Below the pieces are notes generated by a model, which made no database searches, was not told the origin of the DNA, and saw nothing but the letters and a program-made list of their open reading frames with translations. From assembly GCF_007679965.1 (NCBI RefSeq), contig NZ_VEHL01000009.1, forward strand, positions 248,001-312,000: a stretch of 64,000 bases of DNA. Direction: 5' to 3'. This document shows, piece after piece, positions 35,784 through 44,460 of this stretch. The position numbers and the translations under genes were made by a program. Numbering within the stretch: the stretch's first letter is position 1; the number at the start of each line of letters is the position of its first letter. The stretch is from Bordetella genomosp. 13 (GTDB lineage Bacteria > Pseudomonadota > Gammaproteobacteria > Burkholderiales > Burkholderiaceae_B).

Positions 35784-36509
35784 ATGGCGGGCAAGGCGAT
35801 TCCACAGGCGGGTTCCGGCGCGGTCCCGGGCCCCGCGCTGCCCGATGCCTTCTTCGACCGCGACGCCTGCCTGCTGGCGCGCGAGCTGGTCGGCAAGGTC
35901 ATCCGGCGCCGCCTGGACAGCCTGTGGCTGTCGGTGCGCATCATAGAAACCGAGGCCTATTACCAGGCCGAGCGCGGCAGCCACGCCTCGCTGGGCTACA
36001 CGCACAAGCGCCGCGCCCTGTTCATGGACGGCGGCACCATCTACATGTACTACGCGCGCGGCGGCGACTCGCTGAACTTCAGCGCGGGCGGGCCGGGCAA
36101 CGCGGTGCTGATCAAGTCCGGCCACCCGTGGGTCGACGACGTGTCGGGCCCCGACGCGCTGGCGCGCATGCAGCAGTTGAACCCAGACGCGCGCGGCGAC
36201 GCGCGGCCGCCCACGAAGCTGTGCGCGGGCCAGACGCTGCTGTGCAGGTCATTGGGCCTGAAGGTGCCCGAGTGGGACGCCCAGCGCTTCGACCCCGAGC
36301 GGTTCTTCGTGCAGGACATCGGCGCCGCGCCCGAACGACTGGTCTGCACCACGCGCCTGGGCATTCCGCCGGGCCGCGACGAACACCTGTTCTACCGCTA
36401 CGTCGATCCGGCCTATGCCGCGTTCTGCACCCGCAATCCGCTGCGGCGCGGGCAGCGGCAGGGCACCGACTACGTCTGGGTGGACCGCGGCGGCGCGGTG
36501 GTGGTGTAG
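35784..36509 (+). CDS. mpg: DNA-3-methyladenine glycosylase (AAG/MPG family)
   Basis: Base-excision-repair glycosylase removing alkylated purines. 241 residues. The catalytic segment RIIETEAYYQ (general-base Glu) and the DNA-intercalating region TIYMYYARGGD are present, as is GPGNAVLIKSGHP. It is the last gene of the pot transcript, ending convergently with cpdB. Confidence 0.9.
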   Translation: MAGKAIPQAGSGAVPGPALPDAFFDRDACLLARELVGKVIRRRLDSLWLSVRIIETEAYYQAERGSHASLGYTHKRRALFMDGGTIYMYYARGGDSLNFSAGGPGNAVLIKSGHPWVDDVSGPDALARMQQLNPDARGDARPPTKLCAGQTLLCRSLGLKVPEWDAQRFDPERFFVQDIGAAPERLVCTTRLGIPPGRDEHLFYRYVDPAYAAFCTRNPLRRGQRQGTDYVWVDRGGAVVV

Positions 36510-36619
36510 AGGCCAGGCCCGCCCGCCAGCGACGCACGCCGGCGGCGGCCGTGCGGATCTGCCGTGGGCCGCCGCCGCGACCGGGCGGGCGCGTGGCACG
36601 CCGCGGGCCGCACGAGAAA

Positions 36620-36660
36620 CGCCCGGAAGCCGCCGAGATGATCCGGCATGCCTCCGGGCG
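36620..36660 (-). terminator. Possible terminator between mpg and cpdB
   Basis: CGCCCGGA (36620-36627) and TCCGGGCG (36653-36660) form an 8-bp stem with a 25-base loop. On the reverse strand GTTTCTC follows, which is a weak U-tract. It would serve cpdB; the large loop keeps confidence low. Confidence 0.35.
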
Positions 36661-36690
36661 TCGCGCTGCGTGTATCAGCGCGTCAGGCGC

Positions 36691-38829
36691 CTACTGCGTC
36701 GCCGACAGGTCGATGGTATACAGCGCGCGGCCCGCGCCGTCGTTGGCCTGCACCTCGGTCACTTCGTCCAGCCCGGCCGCCGTGGCCACGCCCGCCGCAC
36801 CCTGGCCCGTCTTGAACAGCACGCGCCCGGCCGTGGCAACCGGCGTGAAGTGCCAGCTGCGCGCCGAACCGTTGGCCGCGCGGGTGATCGCCGGGTTGGC
36901 CTTGATGTAGTTGATCAGCACGTCGCGGTTCGCGTCGGGCGAGGCGTACACGATGTCGAACTGCTTGCCGTCGCCCAGGATGAAGCGTGCGCTGCTCTCG
37001 GCGCGGTAGTTGTTGGTGGCGACGATGAAGTCCATGCCGTCCACGGGATTGCCCTGGTAGGTCAGGTTGCGGATGCGGTCGTTCTCGGCACGCGTCACGT
37101 CGATCTCGTACTGCAGGTCGGGCGTGGTGAACATGTCGTAGTTGTAGCCCGCGAACGCCGACTGGCCCGCCGGCACCTGGCCGGTGGTGGTGTCCTTGAT
37201 CAGCCACTGGTCCGCGGTGGCCGCCGGATCGATGCGGTTGAAGCGCTTGGCCGCGTTCTCCAGCCACAGCTTCAGCTCGGCGCCGGTGACCTTCACCGCG
37301 TACACCGTGTTGGGGTACAGGTACAGGTCGGCGGCGTTGAAGATGGCCACGTCGCCGGCCGCCACGTCGGTGTAGTCGCCGCCGCCCTGGAAGCCCGCCT
37401 TGAAGGGCGCGCTGATGGACAGCACAGGAATTCCGGCATACTCGGGCAGGTTCTGGTCCACGTAGTCCTGCACATAGGCCTGCTGCGCCTGGTTCACCAG
37501 CTGGATCGCGGTGGGGTCGCCCACGTCGGCGAACAGCGTGCTCATGCGGAAGTCGGTGGCGCCGATCGGCGTCCTCACGTAGTCGATGGCGGCTTCATGC
37601 TGCGTCTCGACCGAGTCGCGCACTTCCTGGTCCGGCGCCACGTAGGCGGGCGTCGTGCCGGCGATCTGCGTGCTGCGCAGGTCGACGCGGGTCTGGTCCT
37701 TCGCAACCTGCCACGCCTTGCCATCCCAGTTCAGCGTGTAGTCGATCACGCCCAGCGCCTTGCCCCACGAGCTGGCCATCGTGGCCGGCACCCCGTTGAC
37801 CGTGCCGGCCTTGTTGTCCACGCCGCTGTACGTGAAGACCGGGCTGGCGCCACGGTCCGGGAAGGTGTTGTGCTGGTGACCCATCACCAGGCCGTCGATG
37901 CCCGCGATCTGCGACACGTACAGGCCCGGGTTCTCCATGTCGGCGGAGTAGAGGGCGTCGCTCAGGCCGCCGTGCAGCAGCACGAACACCAGGTCGGCGC
38001 CCTTGGCGCGCGCCTCGGACACATACTGCTGCGCGGCTTCGCGGCCGCCCTTCACCGTGACCTTGCCTTCCAGGTAGCGCTTGTCCCAGTTCATGATGCC
38101 GGGGGTGGTCAGGCCCACGATGCCGATCCTGATCGGCAGCTTGACCTGGTCGCCGTCTTCCTGCGTGGCGGTGACTTCCCGGTCCAGGATCACGTACGGC
38201 TGCAGCAGTTCCTTGCCGCTTTTCACGCTCATCACGTTGGCCACGGTGACCGGGAAGCCCGAGCCCGCGCACTTCAGGCTGGCGTCCACGCCGTCGACGT
38301 CCAGGCCGCCGCCCAGCACCTGGTTCAGGTAGGGCAGGCCGTAGTTGAATTCGTGGTTGCCCACGGTGCCCGCGTCGTACTTCAGCACGCCCATGGCCTT
38401 GTACATGGACGACTGCTGCGCGCACGGGATGGGCGAGACCTGCGCCTCGTAGTCCGACAGCGCGGTTCCCTGGATGGTGTCGCCGTTGTCGACCAGCAGG
38501 GTGTTGGGGAATTCCTGGCGCGCGGCGCGGATCAGCGTCGCGGTGCGCTCGAAGCCGTACGACGCGTCGTCGGCCAGCTTGAAGTAGTCGTAGCTGCGCA
38601 CGTTGAAGTGCAGGTCCGTCGTGGACAGCAGCGCCAGCTCTGCCGTGGCCTTCTCCTGCGCGGCCGGGGGCGGCGTGGTCGAGTCGCCGCCGCCATTGCC
38701 GTTGTCGTCGTCATCGTCGTGATCGCCGCCGCAGGCGGCCAGGCTGGCGGCCATGGCGATGGCCAGCGCGGTGTGAAGCAGACGTTGGCGTTTCTTGCGA
38801 GGATCGTTCAGCGACGCGAGGGTAGGCAT
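36691..38829 (-). CDS. cpdB: 2',3'-cyclic-nucleotide 2'-phosphodiesterase/3'-nucleotidase lipoprotein
   Basis: Exported metallophosphatase that scavenges phosphate and nucleosides from cyclic and 3' nucleotides. 712 residues from ATG 38829 (AGGAGC upstream). The signal peptide ends in a lipobox (LAAC near residue 33), unlike the soluble periplasmic E. coli enzyme, and is followed by an Asp/Gly linker (DHDDDDDNGNGGG). Metallophosphatase motifs TTDLHFNVRSYDYFK, VDNGDTIQGTAL, GTVGNHEFNYG and MGHQHN, then a 5'-nucleotidase C-terminal domain. Confidence 0.9.
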   Translation of the reverse strand: MPTLASLNDPRKKRQRLLHTALAIAMAASLAACGGDHDDDDDNGNGGGDSTTPPPAAQEKATAELALLSTTDLHFNVRSYDYFKLADDASYGFERTATLIRAARQEFPNTLLVDNGDTIQGTALSDYEAQVSPIPCAQQSSMYKAMGVLKYDAGTVGNHEFNYGLPYLNQVLGGGLDVDGVDASLKCAGSGFPVTVANVMSVKSGKELLQPYVILDREVTATQEDGDQVKLPIRIGIVGLTTPGIMNWDKRYLEGKVTVKGGREAAQQYVSEARAKGADLVFVLLHGGLSDALYSADMENPGLYVSQIAGIDGLVMGHQHNTFPDRGASPVFTYSGVDNKAGTVNGVPATMASSWGKALGVIDYTLNWDGKAWQVAKDQTRVDLRSTQIAGTTPAYVAPDQEVRDSVETQHEAAIDYVRTPIGATDFRMSTLFADVGDPTAIQLVNQAQQAYVQDYVDQNLPEYAGIPVLSISAPFKAGFQGGGDYTDVAAGDVAIFNAADLYLYPNTVYAVKVTGAELKLWLENAAKRFNRIDPAATADQWLIKDTTTGQVPAGQSAFAGYNYDMFTTPDLQYEIDVTRAENDRIRNLTYQGNPVDGMDFIVATNNYRAESSARFILGDGKQFDIVYASPDANRDVLINYIKANPAITRAANGSARSWHFTPVATAGRVLFKTGQGAAGVATAAGLDEVTEVQANDGAGRALYTIDLSATQ

Positions 38830-39133
38830 CTGAGCTCCTGGATGAGTGGTGTGTAGGCATCGCGGACAGCGTGTGCAACACGGCTGTAGGCGCGACCGAT
38901 TATTCAGAGACCCGCTGACCCGCCCGTGACTTCCCGCGTAGCAAATGACGAGCATGTGTAGCAAAACTTTCCTTCCCCTGAAAATGGCCATTGCGGCCGG
39001 ACGCCGGCGTGGTTTTCATGCAACCGTGCCGCGAGCGGCGGGGCGCATCGTGCGACCGACGTGGGGCGGACTCGGGCCGCGTGCATGGCGGCGCCTGGGC
39101 GACCCGTAGAATTGGCGCTTTCCGGAGAACTGC
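38830..39133. other. Divergent spacer cpdB-rmuC
   Basis: 304 bases between the divergent genes. It holds two copies of GTAGCAAA at 38938-38945 and 38958-38965 (20 bases apart) in an AT-richer patch near cpdB's upstream side, and a -10-like TAGAAT (39107-39112) before rmuC. I see no RNA gene. Confidence 0.4.
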
Positions 39134-40513
39134 TTGGACTCGATGACCTTGCTATGGGTGGCCGCCGGCGCGGCCGTGGCGGCCGCGCTGGTGGGCTTGA
39201 TGGGCCTGGTGGCGCTGACGCGCCAGCCGCGCGGGGGCGGGACCGACGAGGTGGCGGAACTGCTGGAGCGCCTGGAGCGCACCCTGCGCGCCGACCTGGC
39301 CGACAGCCAGCGCGGCCTGCGCGACGAGCTGTCGGATTCCGTGCGCGCGTTGCGCGAGGAACTGGCCCAGCGCCATGAAGACCTGCGCGCGGTGATGGCG
39401 CGCGACGCCCGCGAATCGCGCGCCGAGCATGGCGAGTCGCTGGCGCGCTTCGCCAGCCAGTTCGGCGAACGCCTGCAGGGCCTGGTCGAGCTGAACGATC
39501 GCCGCATGGGCGAGGTGCGGCAGACGGTCGACCAGCGGCTGCAGGCGCTGCAGGCGGACAACGGCCAGCGCCTGGAGGCCATGCGCCGCACCGTGGACGA
39601 ACAGTTGCACGCCACGCTCGAGCAGCGCCTGGGCGAGTCGTTCCGGCTGGTCTCCGAACGCCTGGAGGCCGTGCACAAGGGCCTGGGCGAGATGCAGACG
39701 CTGGCCGCGGGCGTTGGCGATCTCAAGCGCGTGCTGACCAACGTGAAGTCGCGCGGCACCTGGGGCGAGGTGCAGCTGGCGCGCCTCATCGAGGACGCCA
39801 TGACGCCCGAGCAGTACGGCCGCAACATCAAGCCCGTGCCGGACAGCGACGCCATCGTCGAGTTCGCCATCCGCCTGCCGGGCCGCGCGCCGGACAGCGC
39901 GCCGGTGTGGCTGCCCATCGACGCCAAGTTTCCGAAGGAAGAGTACGAGCGCCTGATCGAGGCGCAGGAGGCCGCCGATCCCGACGGCGCGCGCGCCGCC
40001 GCGCAGGCGCTGGGCCGCGCGGTCGAGACGCAGGCCAGGCTGATCGCCTCGAAATACGTGGCGCCGCCGCACACCACGGACTTCGCCATCATGTTCCTGC
40101 CCACCGAGGGCCTGTATGCCGAGGTGCTGCGCCTGCCGGGCCTGCACGACAGGCTGCAGGCGCTGCGCGTCAGCGTGGCCGGGCCAGGCAACCTGGCAGC
40201 CATGCTGAACAGCCTGCAGATGGGTTTCCGCACGCTGGCCATCGAGCAGCGTTCGTCCGAAGTGTGGCAGGTGCTGCGCGCGGTGAAGACCGAGTTCGGC
40301 AAGTTCGGCGCCTCGTTGGCCAGCGTGCGCAAGACGCTGGACAACGCCAGCAGCAAGATCGGCCAGACCGAGGTGCGCACGCGTGCCATGCTGCGCAACC
40401 TGCGCGACGTGGAAGAGATGTCGGATGCGCAGGCGGCCGAGCTGTTCGGGGCGCAGGAAGGGGCAGAGGCGCTGGGGCTGGCGGACGACCAGGCGCAGCC
40501 GCCGTCGCGCTGA
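39134..40513 (+). CDS. rmuC: DNA recombination protein RmuC
   Basis: Coiled-coil protein with an endonuclease-like core that limits inversions at short repeats. 459 residues from TTG 39134, chosen because GGAGA lies five bases upstream; ATG 39143 is the alternative. One N-terminal transmembrane helix (LLWVAAGAAVAAALVGLMGLVAL), a long coiled coil (about residues 40-180), then the RmuC core with GTWGEVQLARLIEDAM, LPIDAKFPKEEYERL and DFAIMFLPTEGLYAEVLR. Confidence 0.93.
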   Translation: MDSMTLLWVAAGAAVAAALVGLMGLVALTRQPRGGGTDEVAELLERLERTLRADLADSQRGLRDELSDSVRALREELAQRHEDLRAVMARDARESRAEHGESLARFASQFGERLQGLVELNDRRMGEVRQTVDQRLQALQADNGQRLEAMRRTVDEQLHATLEQRLGESFRLVSERLEAVHKGLGEMQTLAAGVGDLKRVLTNVKSRGTWGEVQLARLIEDAMTPEQYGRNIKPVPDSDAIVEFAIRLPGRAPDSAPVWLPIDAKFPKEEYERLIEAQEAADPDGARAAAQALGRAVETQARLIASKYVAPPHTTDFAIMFLPTEGLYAEVLRLPGLHDRLQALRVSVAGPGNLAAMLNSLQMGFRTLAIEQRSSEVWQVLRAVKTEFGKFGASLASVRKTLDNASSKIGQTEVRTRAMLRNLRDVEEMSDAQAAELFGAQEGAEALGLADDQAQPPSR

Positions 40514-40671
40514 GCGAACGACGCGGGGCCGCGTACCGGCTGCGGCTGGCGGGACGCGGGGCGTGGCCTCGCCATGCGCGCCGGCGCGCCGCGGCGCTTG
40601 CCTGCCGGCCGGTGCTGCTGCTAGCGTAGGGCTTCGGGCCGGCGCGGCACGGCTGGCCGAAGGAGACCCGC

Positions 40672-42474
40672 ATGCAGGCGTTCAGCACGCATCAGGTGGC
40701 CAACCAGGTTCCGCCGCTCGAAGACTATTCGCTGTACGACACCGACCCGGTGCTGCGTGCGGCCGTCGCCCGCGAGGGCGCCGGCGCCTGGCAGGACGAG
40801 TTGCGCGAGCACGGCGCCTGGCTGGGCCGCGCACAGACGCTGCAGGCGGCCGAGCTGGCCAATCGCCACGGTCCCATCCTGCATGCCTACGACCGCGCGG
40901 GCCACCGTGTGGACCAGATCGAGTTCCATCCCGCCTGGGCGCAACTGATGAGCGGCATCGTCGCGCGCGGCCTGCACAGCAATGCCTGGCTGCGGCGCAA
41001 GCCGGGCGCGCAGGCGGCGCGGGCGGCGGCCTACCTGATGCAGGGCCAGGCCGAGGCCGGCACGCTGTGTCCCACCACCATGACCCATGCCGCCATGCCG
41101 CTGCTGATGCGCGAGCCGGCGGGCGACCTGGATTACGCGCGCGACTGGCTGCCCGCGCTGTACTCCCGCCAGTTCGACGGCAGCGACGCGCCTTTGTCGC
41201 TCAAGCGCGGCGCGCTGATCGGCATGGGGCTGACCGAGAAGCAGGGCGGCTCGGATCTGCGCGCGGTGGCCACCCGCGCGGTGCCGTTGGGGACGGGCGG
41301 CCGCGGCCGCGCGTATCTGCTGACCGGCCACAAATGGTTCTTCTCGGTGCCGCAGGCCGATGCCCATCTGGTGCTGGCGCGCGTGGACGGGGGGCTGTCC
41401 AGCGCGGCGGGTCCGTCCTGCTTCGTCGTGCCGCGCTGGGTTCCCGACGGCCCGCGCAACGCCGTGCGCGTGCGGCGCCTGAAGGACAAGGTGGGCAACC
41501 GCAGCAATGCCAGCGCGGAGGTGGAGTTCGAACAGGCCTGGGGCGTCATGTTGGGCGAGCCCGGCCGCGGCCTGGCCGTCCTGCTGGAGATGGCCGCCGC
41601 CACGCGGCTGGACTGCGTGCTGGGCAGCGCGGCGCTGCTGCGCCAGGCGCTGGCGCAGGCGCTACACCACGCGGCGCATCGCCAGGCCTTCGGCCGCCGA
41701 TTGCTGGACCAGCCGGTGATGCGCGGCGTGCTGGCCGATCTGGCGCTGGAAAGCGAGGCCGCCACCCTGCTGGCCATGCGCCTGGCGCGCGCGGCGGATC
41801 ATGCCGATCGTACCGATCGTGCCGGCGAGAGCGCTCCGGAACAACGCGCCGATGGACGTGCGCCGCATGCGCGCGGTCCGGATGACCACGCTCGATACGA
41901 CCACGCCTGGAACGACCACACCCGTGACGGGCACGCCGCGAGCGAGCGCGCGTTGCTGCGCGTGGGCACGCCCGCGGCCAAGCTGTGGATCTGCAAGCGC
42001 GCCATCGCCGCGTCCGCCGAGGCCATGGAGGCGCTGGGCGGGAATGGCTACGTGGAGGACGGGCCGCTGGGCCGCATCTACCGCGAGACACCCGTCAATT
42101 CCATCTGGGAAGGGTCGGGCAACGTCATGGCGCTGGACGTCCTGCGCGCGCTGGGACGCGAGGCCGAGGCGTTGCCGGCCCTGTGCGCCGAGCTCGACCC
42201 GGCGCGCGGCGTGCTGCCCGCCTACGACCGCGCTTTGGATGCCTGGCTGGCCCTGCTGCAGGACCCGGCACGCGCCGAGCCGCGCGCCCGCACGGCGGCG
42301 GCGGGGCTGGCGCGGCTGTGGCAGGCGGCGCTGCTGATCCGGCATGCGCCGGCCGGCGTGGCCGCCGCGTTCGCGGCCACGCGGCTGGGGCAGGGCGCGT
42401 CGCTGTTCGGCGAATGGGATGATGCGTACGATGCGGGAGAGGTGCTGGCCCGTGCCTGGCCGGGCATGGGCTAG
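40672..42474 (+). CDS. AidB-like acyl-CoA dehydrogenase with internal insertion
   Basis: Flavoprotein of the acyl-CoA dehydrogenase superfamily, AidB branch. 600 residues. Typical stretches: LSLKRGALIGMGLTEKQGGSDLRAV, LTGHKWFFSVPQADAHLVLA, KDKVGNRSNASAEVEF, EALGGNGYVEDGPLGRIYRE and NSIWEGSGNVMALD. Residues about 376-424, inside the C-terminal helical domain between LAMRLARA and RVGTPAAKLWICKR, are a low-complexity insert rich in D, H, R and A. Whether it acts on CoA thioesters or, like AidB, on DNA alkylation damage is unknown. Confidence 0.85.
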   Translation: MQAFSTHQVANQVPPLEDYSLYDTDPVLRAAVAREGAGAWQDELREHGAWLGRAQTLQAAELANRHGPILHAYDRAGHRVDQIEFHPAWAQLMSGIVARGLHSNAWLRRKPGAQAARAAAYLMQGQAEAGTLCPTTMTHAAMPLLMREPAGDLDYARDWLPALYSRQFDGSDAPLSLKRGALIGMGLTEKQGGSDLRAVATRAVPLGTGGRGRAYLLTGHKWFFSVPQADAHLVLARVDGGLSSAAGPSCFVVPRWVPDGPRNAVRVRRLKDKVGNRSNASAEVEFEQAWGVMLGEPGRGLAVLLEMAAATRLDCVLGSAALLRQALAQALHHAAHRQAFGRRLLDQPVMRGVLADLALESEAATLLAMRLARAADHADRTDRAGESAPEQRADGRAPHARGPDDHARYDHAWNDHTRDGHAASERALLRVGTPAAKLWICKRAIAASAEAMEALGGNGYVEDGPLGRIYRETPVNSIWEGSGNVMALDVLRALGREAEALPALCAELDPARGVLPAYDRALDAWLALLQDPARAEPRARTAAAGLARLWQAALLIRHAPAGVAAAFAATRLGQGASLFGEWDDAYDAGEVLARAWPGMG

Positions 42475-42640
42475 CGCGGGCCCGAAAGCACCCTTCGCAT
42501 CTGCTACATTGCCGGACGGATTCGTGCCGCGGGCCGCCCCGGCAGAAGCGTCCCTTCCAAAGGGGACAATGCGCGCAACAATGGGGCGGCGTGCAGGCCT
42601 TCTTTACATGCTCGCGCGCCATGCGCGCCGGAATCACATC

Positions 42641-43321
42641 ATGCTTACGCAACAGGAACTCAAGCAACAGGCGGCCGACGCCGCCCTCGAATTCGTCGAC
42701 GCCGTGGCGGCGCCCGACGTGGTCATCGGCGTGGGCACCGGCTCGACGGCCGACCTGTTCATCGACGGACTGGCCCGCTTCAAGGGCCGCATCCGCGCCA
42801 CCGTCGCCAGCTCCGAGCGCAGCGCGGCGCGCCTGGCCGGCCATGGCCTGGCGGTGCTGGACCTGAACGACGTCGACGGCATGCCCATCTACGTGGACGG
42901 CGCCGACGAGATCGACGCCGGGCTGTCGATGATCAAGGGCGGCGGCGGCGCGCTGACGCGCGAGAAGATCGTCGCCTCGGTGGCCGAGCGCTTCATCTGC
43001 ATCGCCGACGAGTCCAAGCTGGTGCAGCGCCTGGGCGCCTTCCCGCTGCCCATCGAGGTGATCCCGATGGCGCGCGAGGCCGTGGCGCGTCGCATGGCGG
43101 CCCTGGGCGGCCAGCCGCGCCTGCGCGAGGGCTTCGTCACCGACAACGGCAACGTCATCCTGGACGTGTCCGGCCTGGCGATCGCCGACGCGCACGCGCT
43201 GGAAGCCGAGATCAACGGCATGGCCGGCGTCGTCACCTGCGGGCTGTTCGCGCTGGCCGGCGCCGACGTGGCGCTGCTCGCCACGCAGGGCGGCATCCGC
43301 AGGCTGGACAAGCCGGCCTGA
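42641..43321 (+). CDS. rpiA: Ribose-5-phosphate isomerase A
   Basis: Interconverts ribose-5-phosphate and ribulose-5-phosphate in the pentose phosphate pathway. 226 residues from ATG 42641. Family motifs: VIGVGTGSTADLFIDGL (phosphate loop), YVDGADEID, KGGGGALTREKIV and IADESKLV, with the catalytic residues in DGADE and KGGGGA. Single gene upstream of phoU. Confidence 0.96.
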   Translation: MLTQQELKQQAADAALEFVDAVAAPDVVIGVGTGSTADLFIDGLARFKGRIRATVASSERSAARLAGHGLAVLDLNDVDGMPIYVDGADEIDAGLSMIKGGGGALTREKIVASVAERFICIADESKLVQRLGAFPLPIEVIPMAREAVARRMAALGGQPRLREGFVTDNGNVILDVSGLAIADAHALEAEINGMAGVVTCGLFALAGADVALLATQGGIRRLDKPA

Positions 43322-43340
43322 GGGCGTCTGCTTCATATTG

Positions 43341-43358
43341 CTGTCATAAACAAGTCAT
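43341..43358 (+). promoter_or_regulatory. PHO box upstream of phoU
   Basis: CTGTCAT, four bases AAAC, then AAGTCAT: two direct 7-base repeats 11 bases apart, matching the PhoB consensus at about 15 of 18 positions. It lies 86 bases before phoU, in the short spacer after rpiA, so phoU has its own Pho-regulated promoter. Confidence 0.7.
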
Positions 43359-43443
43359 AAGCTTGCGGGCCGTATGGGTCTCCATGGCCGCGCGGCACCA
43401 TTTTTCCAGGCATCGCCTGCTCATAACCACGCAAGGAATCCGG

Positions 43444-44166
43444 ATGACGGAGCACACCAACAAGCAGTTCGAAGCCGACCTGGAGCACGTCCGCTCCCAG
43501 TTCCTGCAGATGGGCGGCGTTGTCGAGGCCATGATCTACGAGGCCGTCGAAGCCCTGTCGTCGCACGATCCGCTGCTGGTCGAGAAGGTCCGTGAGCGCG
43601 AGAAGGAAGTCAACCGCCACGAAGTCGAGATCGACGAGCGCATCAGCCTGCTGCTGGCGCGCCACCAGCCCACCGCCATCGACCTGCGCACGCTGCTGGC
43701 CGTCAGCAAGATGCTGACCGACATGGAGCGCTCGGGCGACGAGGCCGACAAGATCGCCAGCACCGTGCGCCGCATGCAGGACAGCGACCGCTCGCAGATC
43801 CAGCTGGTCGAGCTGCGCCACATGGCCGACATGGTCGGCAACATGCTGCGCATGTCGCTGGACGCGTTCGCCCGCCTGGACGCCGTGCAGGCCGCCAAGG
43901 TCGTGCGCAGCGACAAGGAAGTCGACAAGGAATGGAAGGCTGCCCTGCGCAACCTGATCACCTACATGATGGAAGATCCGCGCACCATCTCGCGCGCCAT
44001 CGACATGGTCTTCATCGCCCGCGCGCTCGAGCGCATCGGCGACCACGCCAAGAACATGTCGGAACGCGTCATCTACATGGTCAAGGGCGCCGACGTCCGC
44101 CACACCGGCGTGCGCAACACCGAACGCCAGGCGCGCGGCGACGACGACGAGTCGGCCGAAGGCTGA
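43444..44166 (+). CDS. phoU: Phosphate signalling protein PhoU
   Basis: Peripheral protein linking the Pst transporter to PhoR and repressing the Pho regulon when phosphate is plentiful. 240 residues from ATG 43444, two three-helix bundles, each with metal-binding E/D-rich motifs (KMLTDMERSGDEADKIA and ARALERIGDHAKNMSER). The Pst genes are not adjacent; phoU follows rpiA and stands alone between a PHO box and a long terminator hairpin. Confidence 0.95.
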   Translation: MTEHTNKQFEADLEHVRSQFLQMGGVVEAMIYEAVEALSSHDPLLVEKVREREKEVNRHEVEIDERISLLLARHQPTAIDLRTLLAVSKMLTDMERSGDEADKIASTVRRMQDSDRSQIQLVELRHMADMVGNMLRMSLDAFARLDAVQAAKVVRSDKEVDKEWKAALRNLITYMMEDPRTISRAIDMVFIARALERIGDHAKNMSERVIYMVKGADVRHTGVRNTERQARGDDDESAEG

Positions 44167-44211
44167 TTCCAGGCGTGCTGCCGCGGTTCGCCGCGGCGGG
44201 CCGCCGATACG

Positions 44212-44242
44212 AAGGGCCTCGCGCGCGAGGCCCTTTCCTTTG
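44212..44242 (+). terminator. Terminator after phoU
   Basis: A perfect 24-base palindrome (AAGGGCCTCGCG and its complement, 44212-44235) is followed by the pyrimidine-rich TTCCTTT. It lies 45 bases after the phoU stop. Confidence 0.7.
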
Positions 44243-44388
44243 GCCGATCATTTCGCTGCCTGCGTCTGCCCGGGCAGGGATGCACCCCATGGCTACCGCG
44301 CCTGCGCGGTTTCGGCCAGCGCCGCAACCCTTGCGTACCTGCACCGTTGCCCGCTTGCAACGGCATCCCGGCCAAATGCAACGGTATT

Positions 44389-44407
44389 AATGAGAATGAT
44401 TCTGTTT
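44389..44407 (+). promoter_or_regulatory. Fur box upstream of the TonB receptor
   Basis: TGAGAAT-G-ATTCTGT (44391-44405) is a 7-1-7 inverted repeat typical of Fur sites, embedded in a 19-base AT-rich element. A -10-like TATGAT lies at 44412-44417, so Fur bound here would cover the -35 region. The receptor's ATG is 54 bases downstream. Confidence 0.75.
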
Positions 44408-44460
44408 TTGATATGATCGCGCCTTGTTCGCTGTCAGACCTTTCCTTTTCGCGATTCCGC

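Noticed and set aside
38941..38975. Possible PHO box upstream of cpdB
   Set aside because: Only one half-repeat (TCGTCAT on the reverse strand) resembles the consensus; the second repeat is missing.
44212..44235. 24-base palindrome after phoU as a possible mobile-element end
   Set aside because: It is followed by a pyrimidine tract and lies 45 bases after the stop, so a terminator explains it; no transposase or target duplication is nearby.
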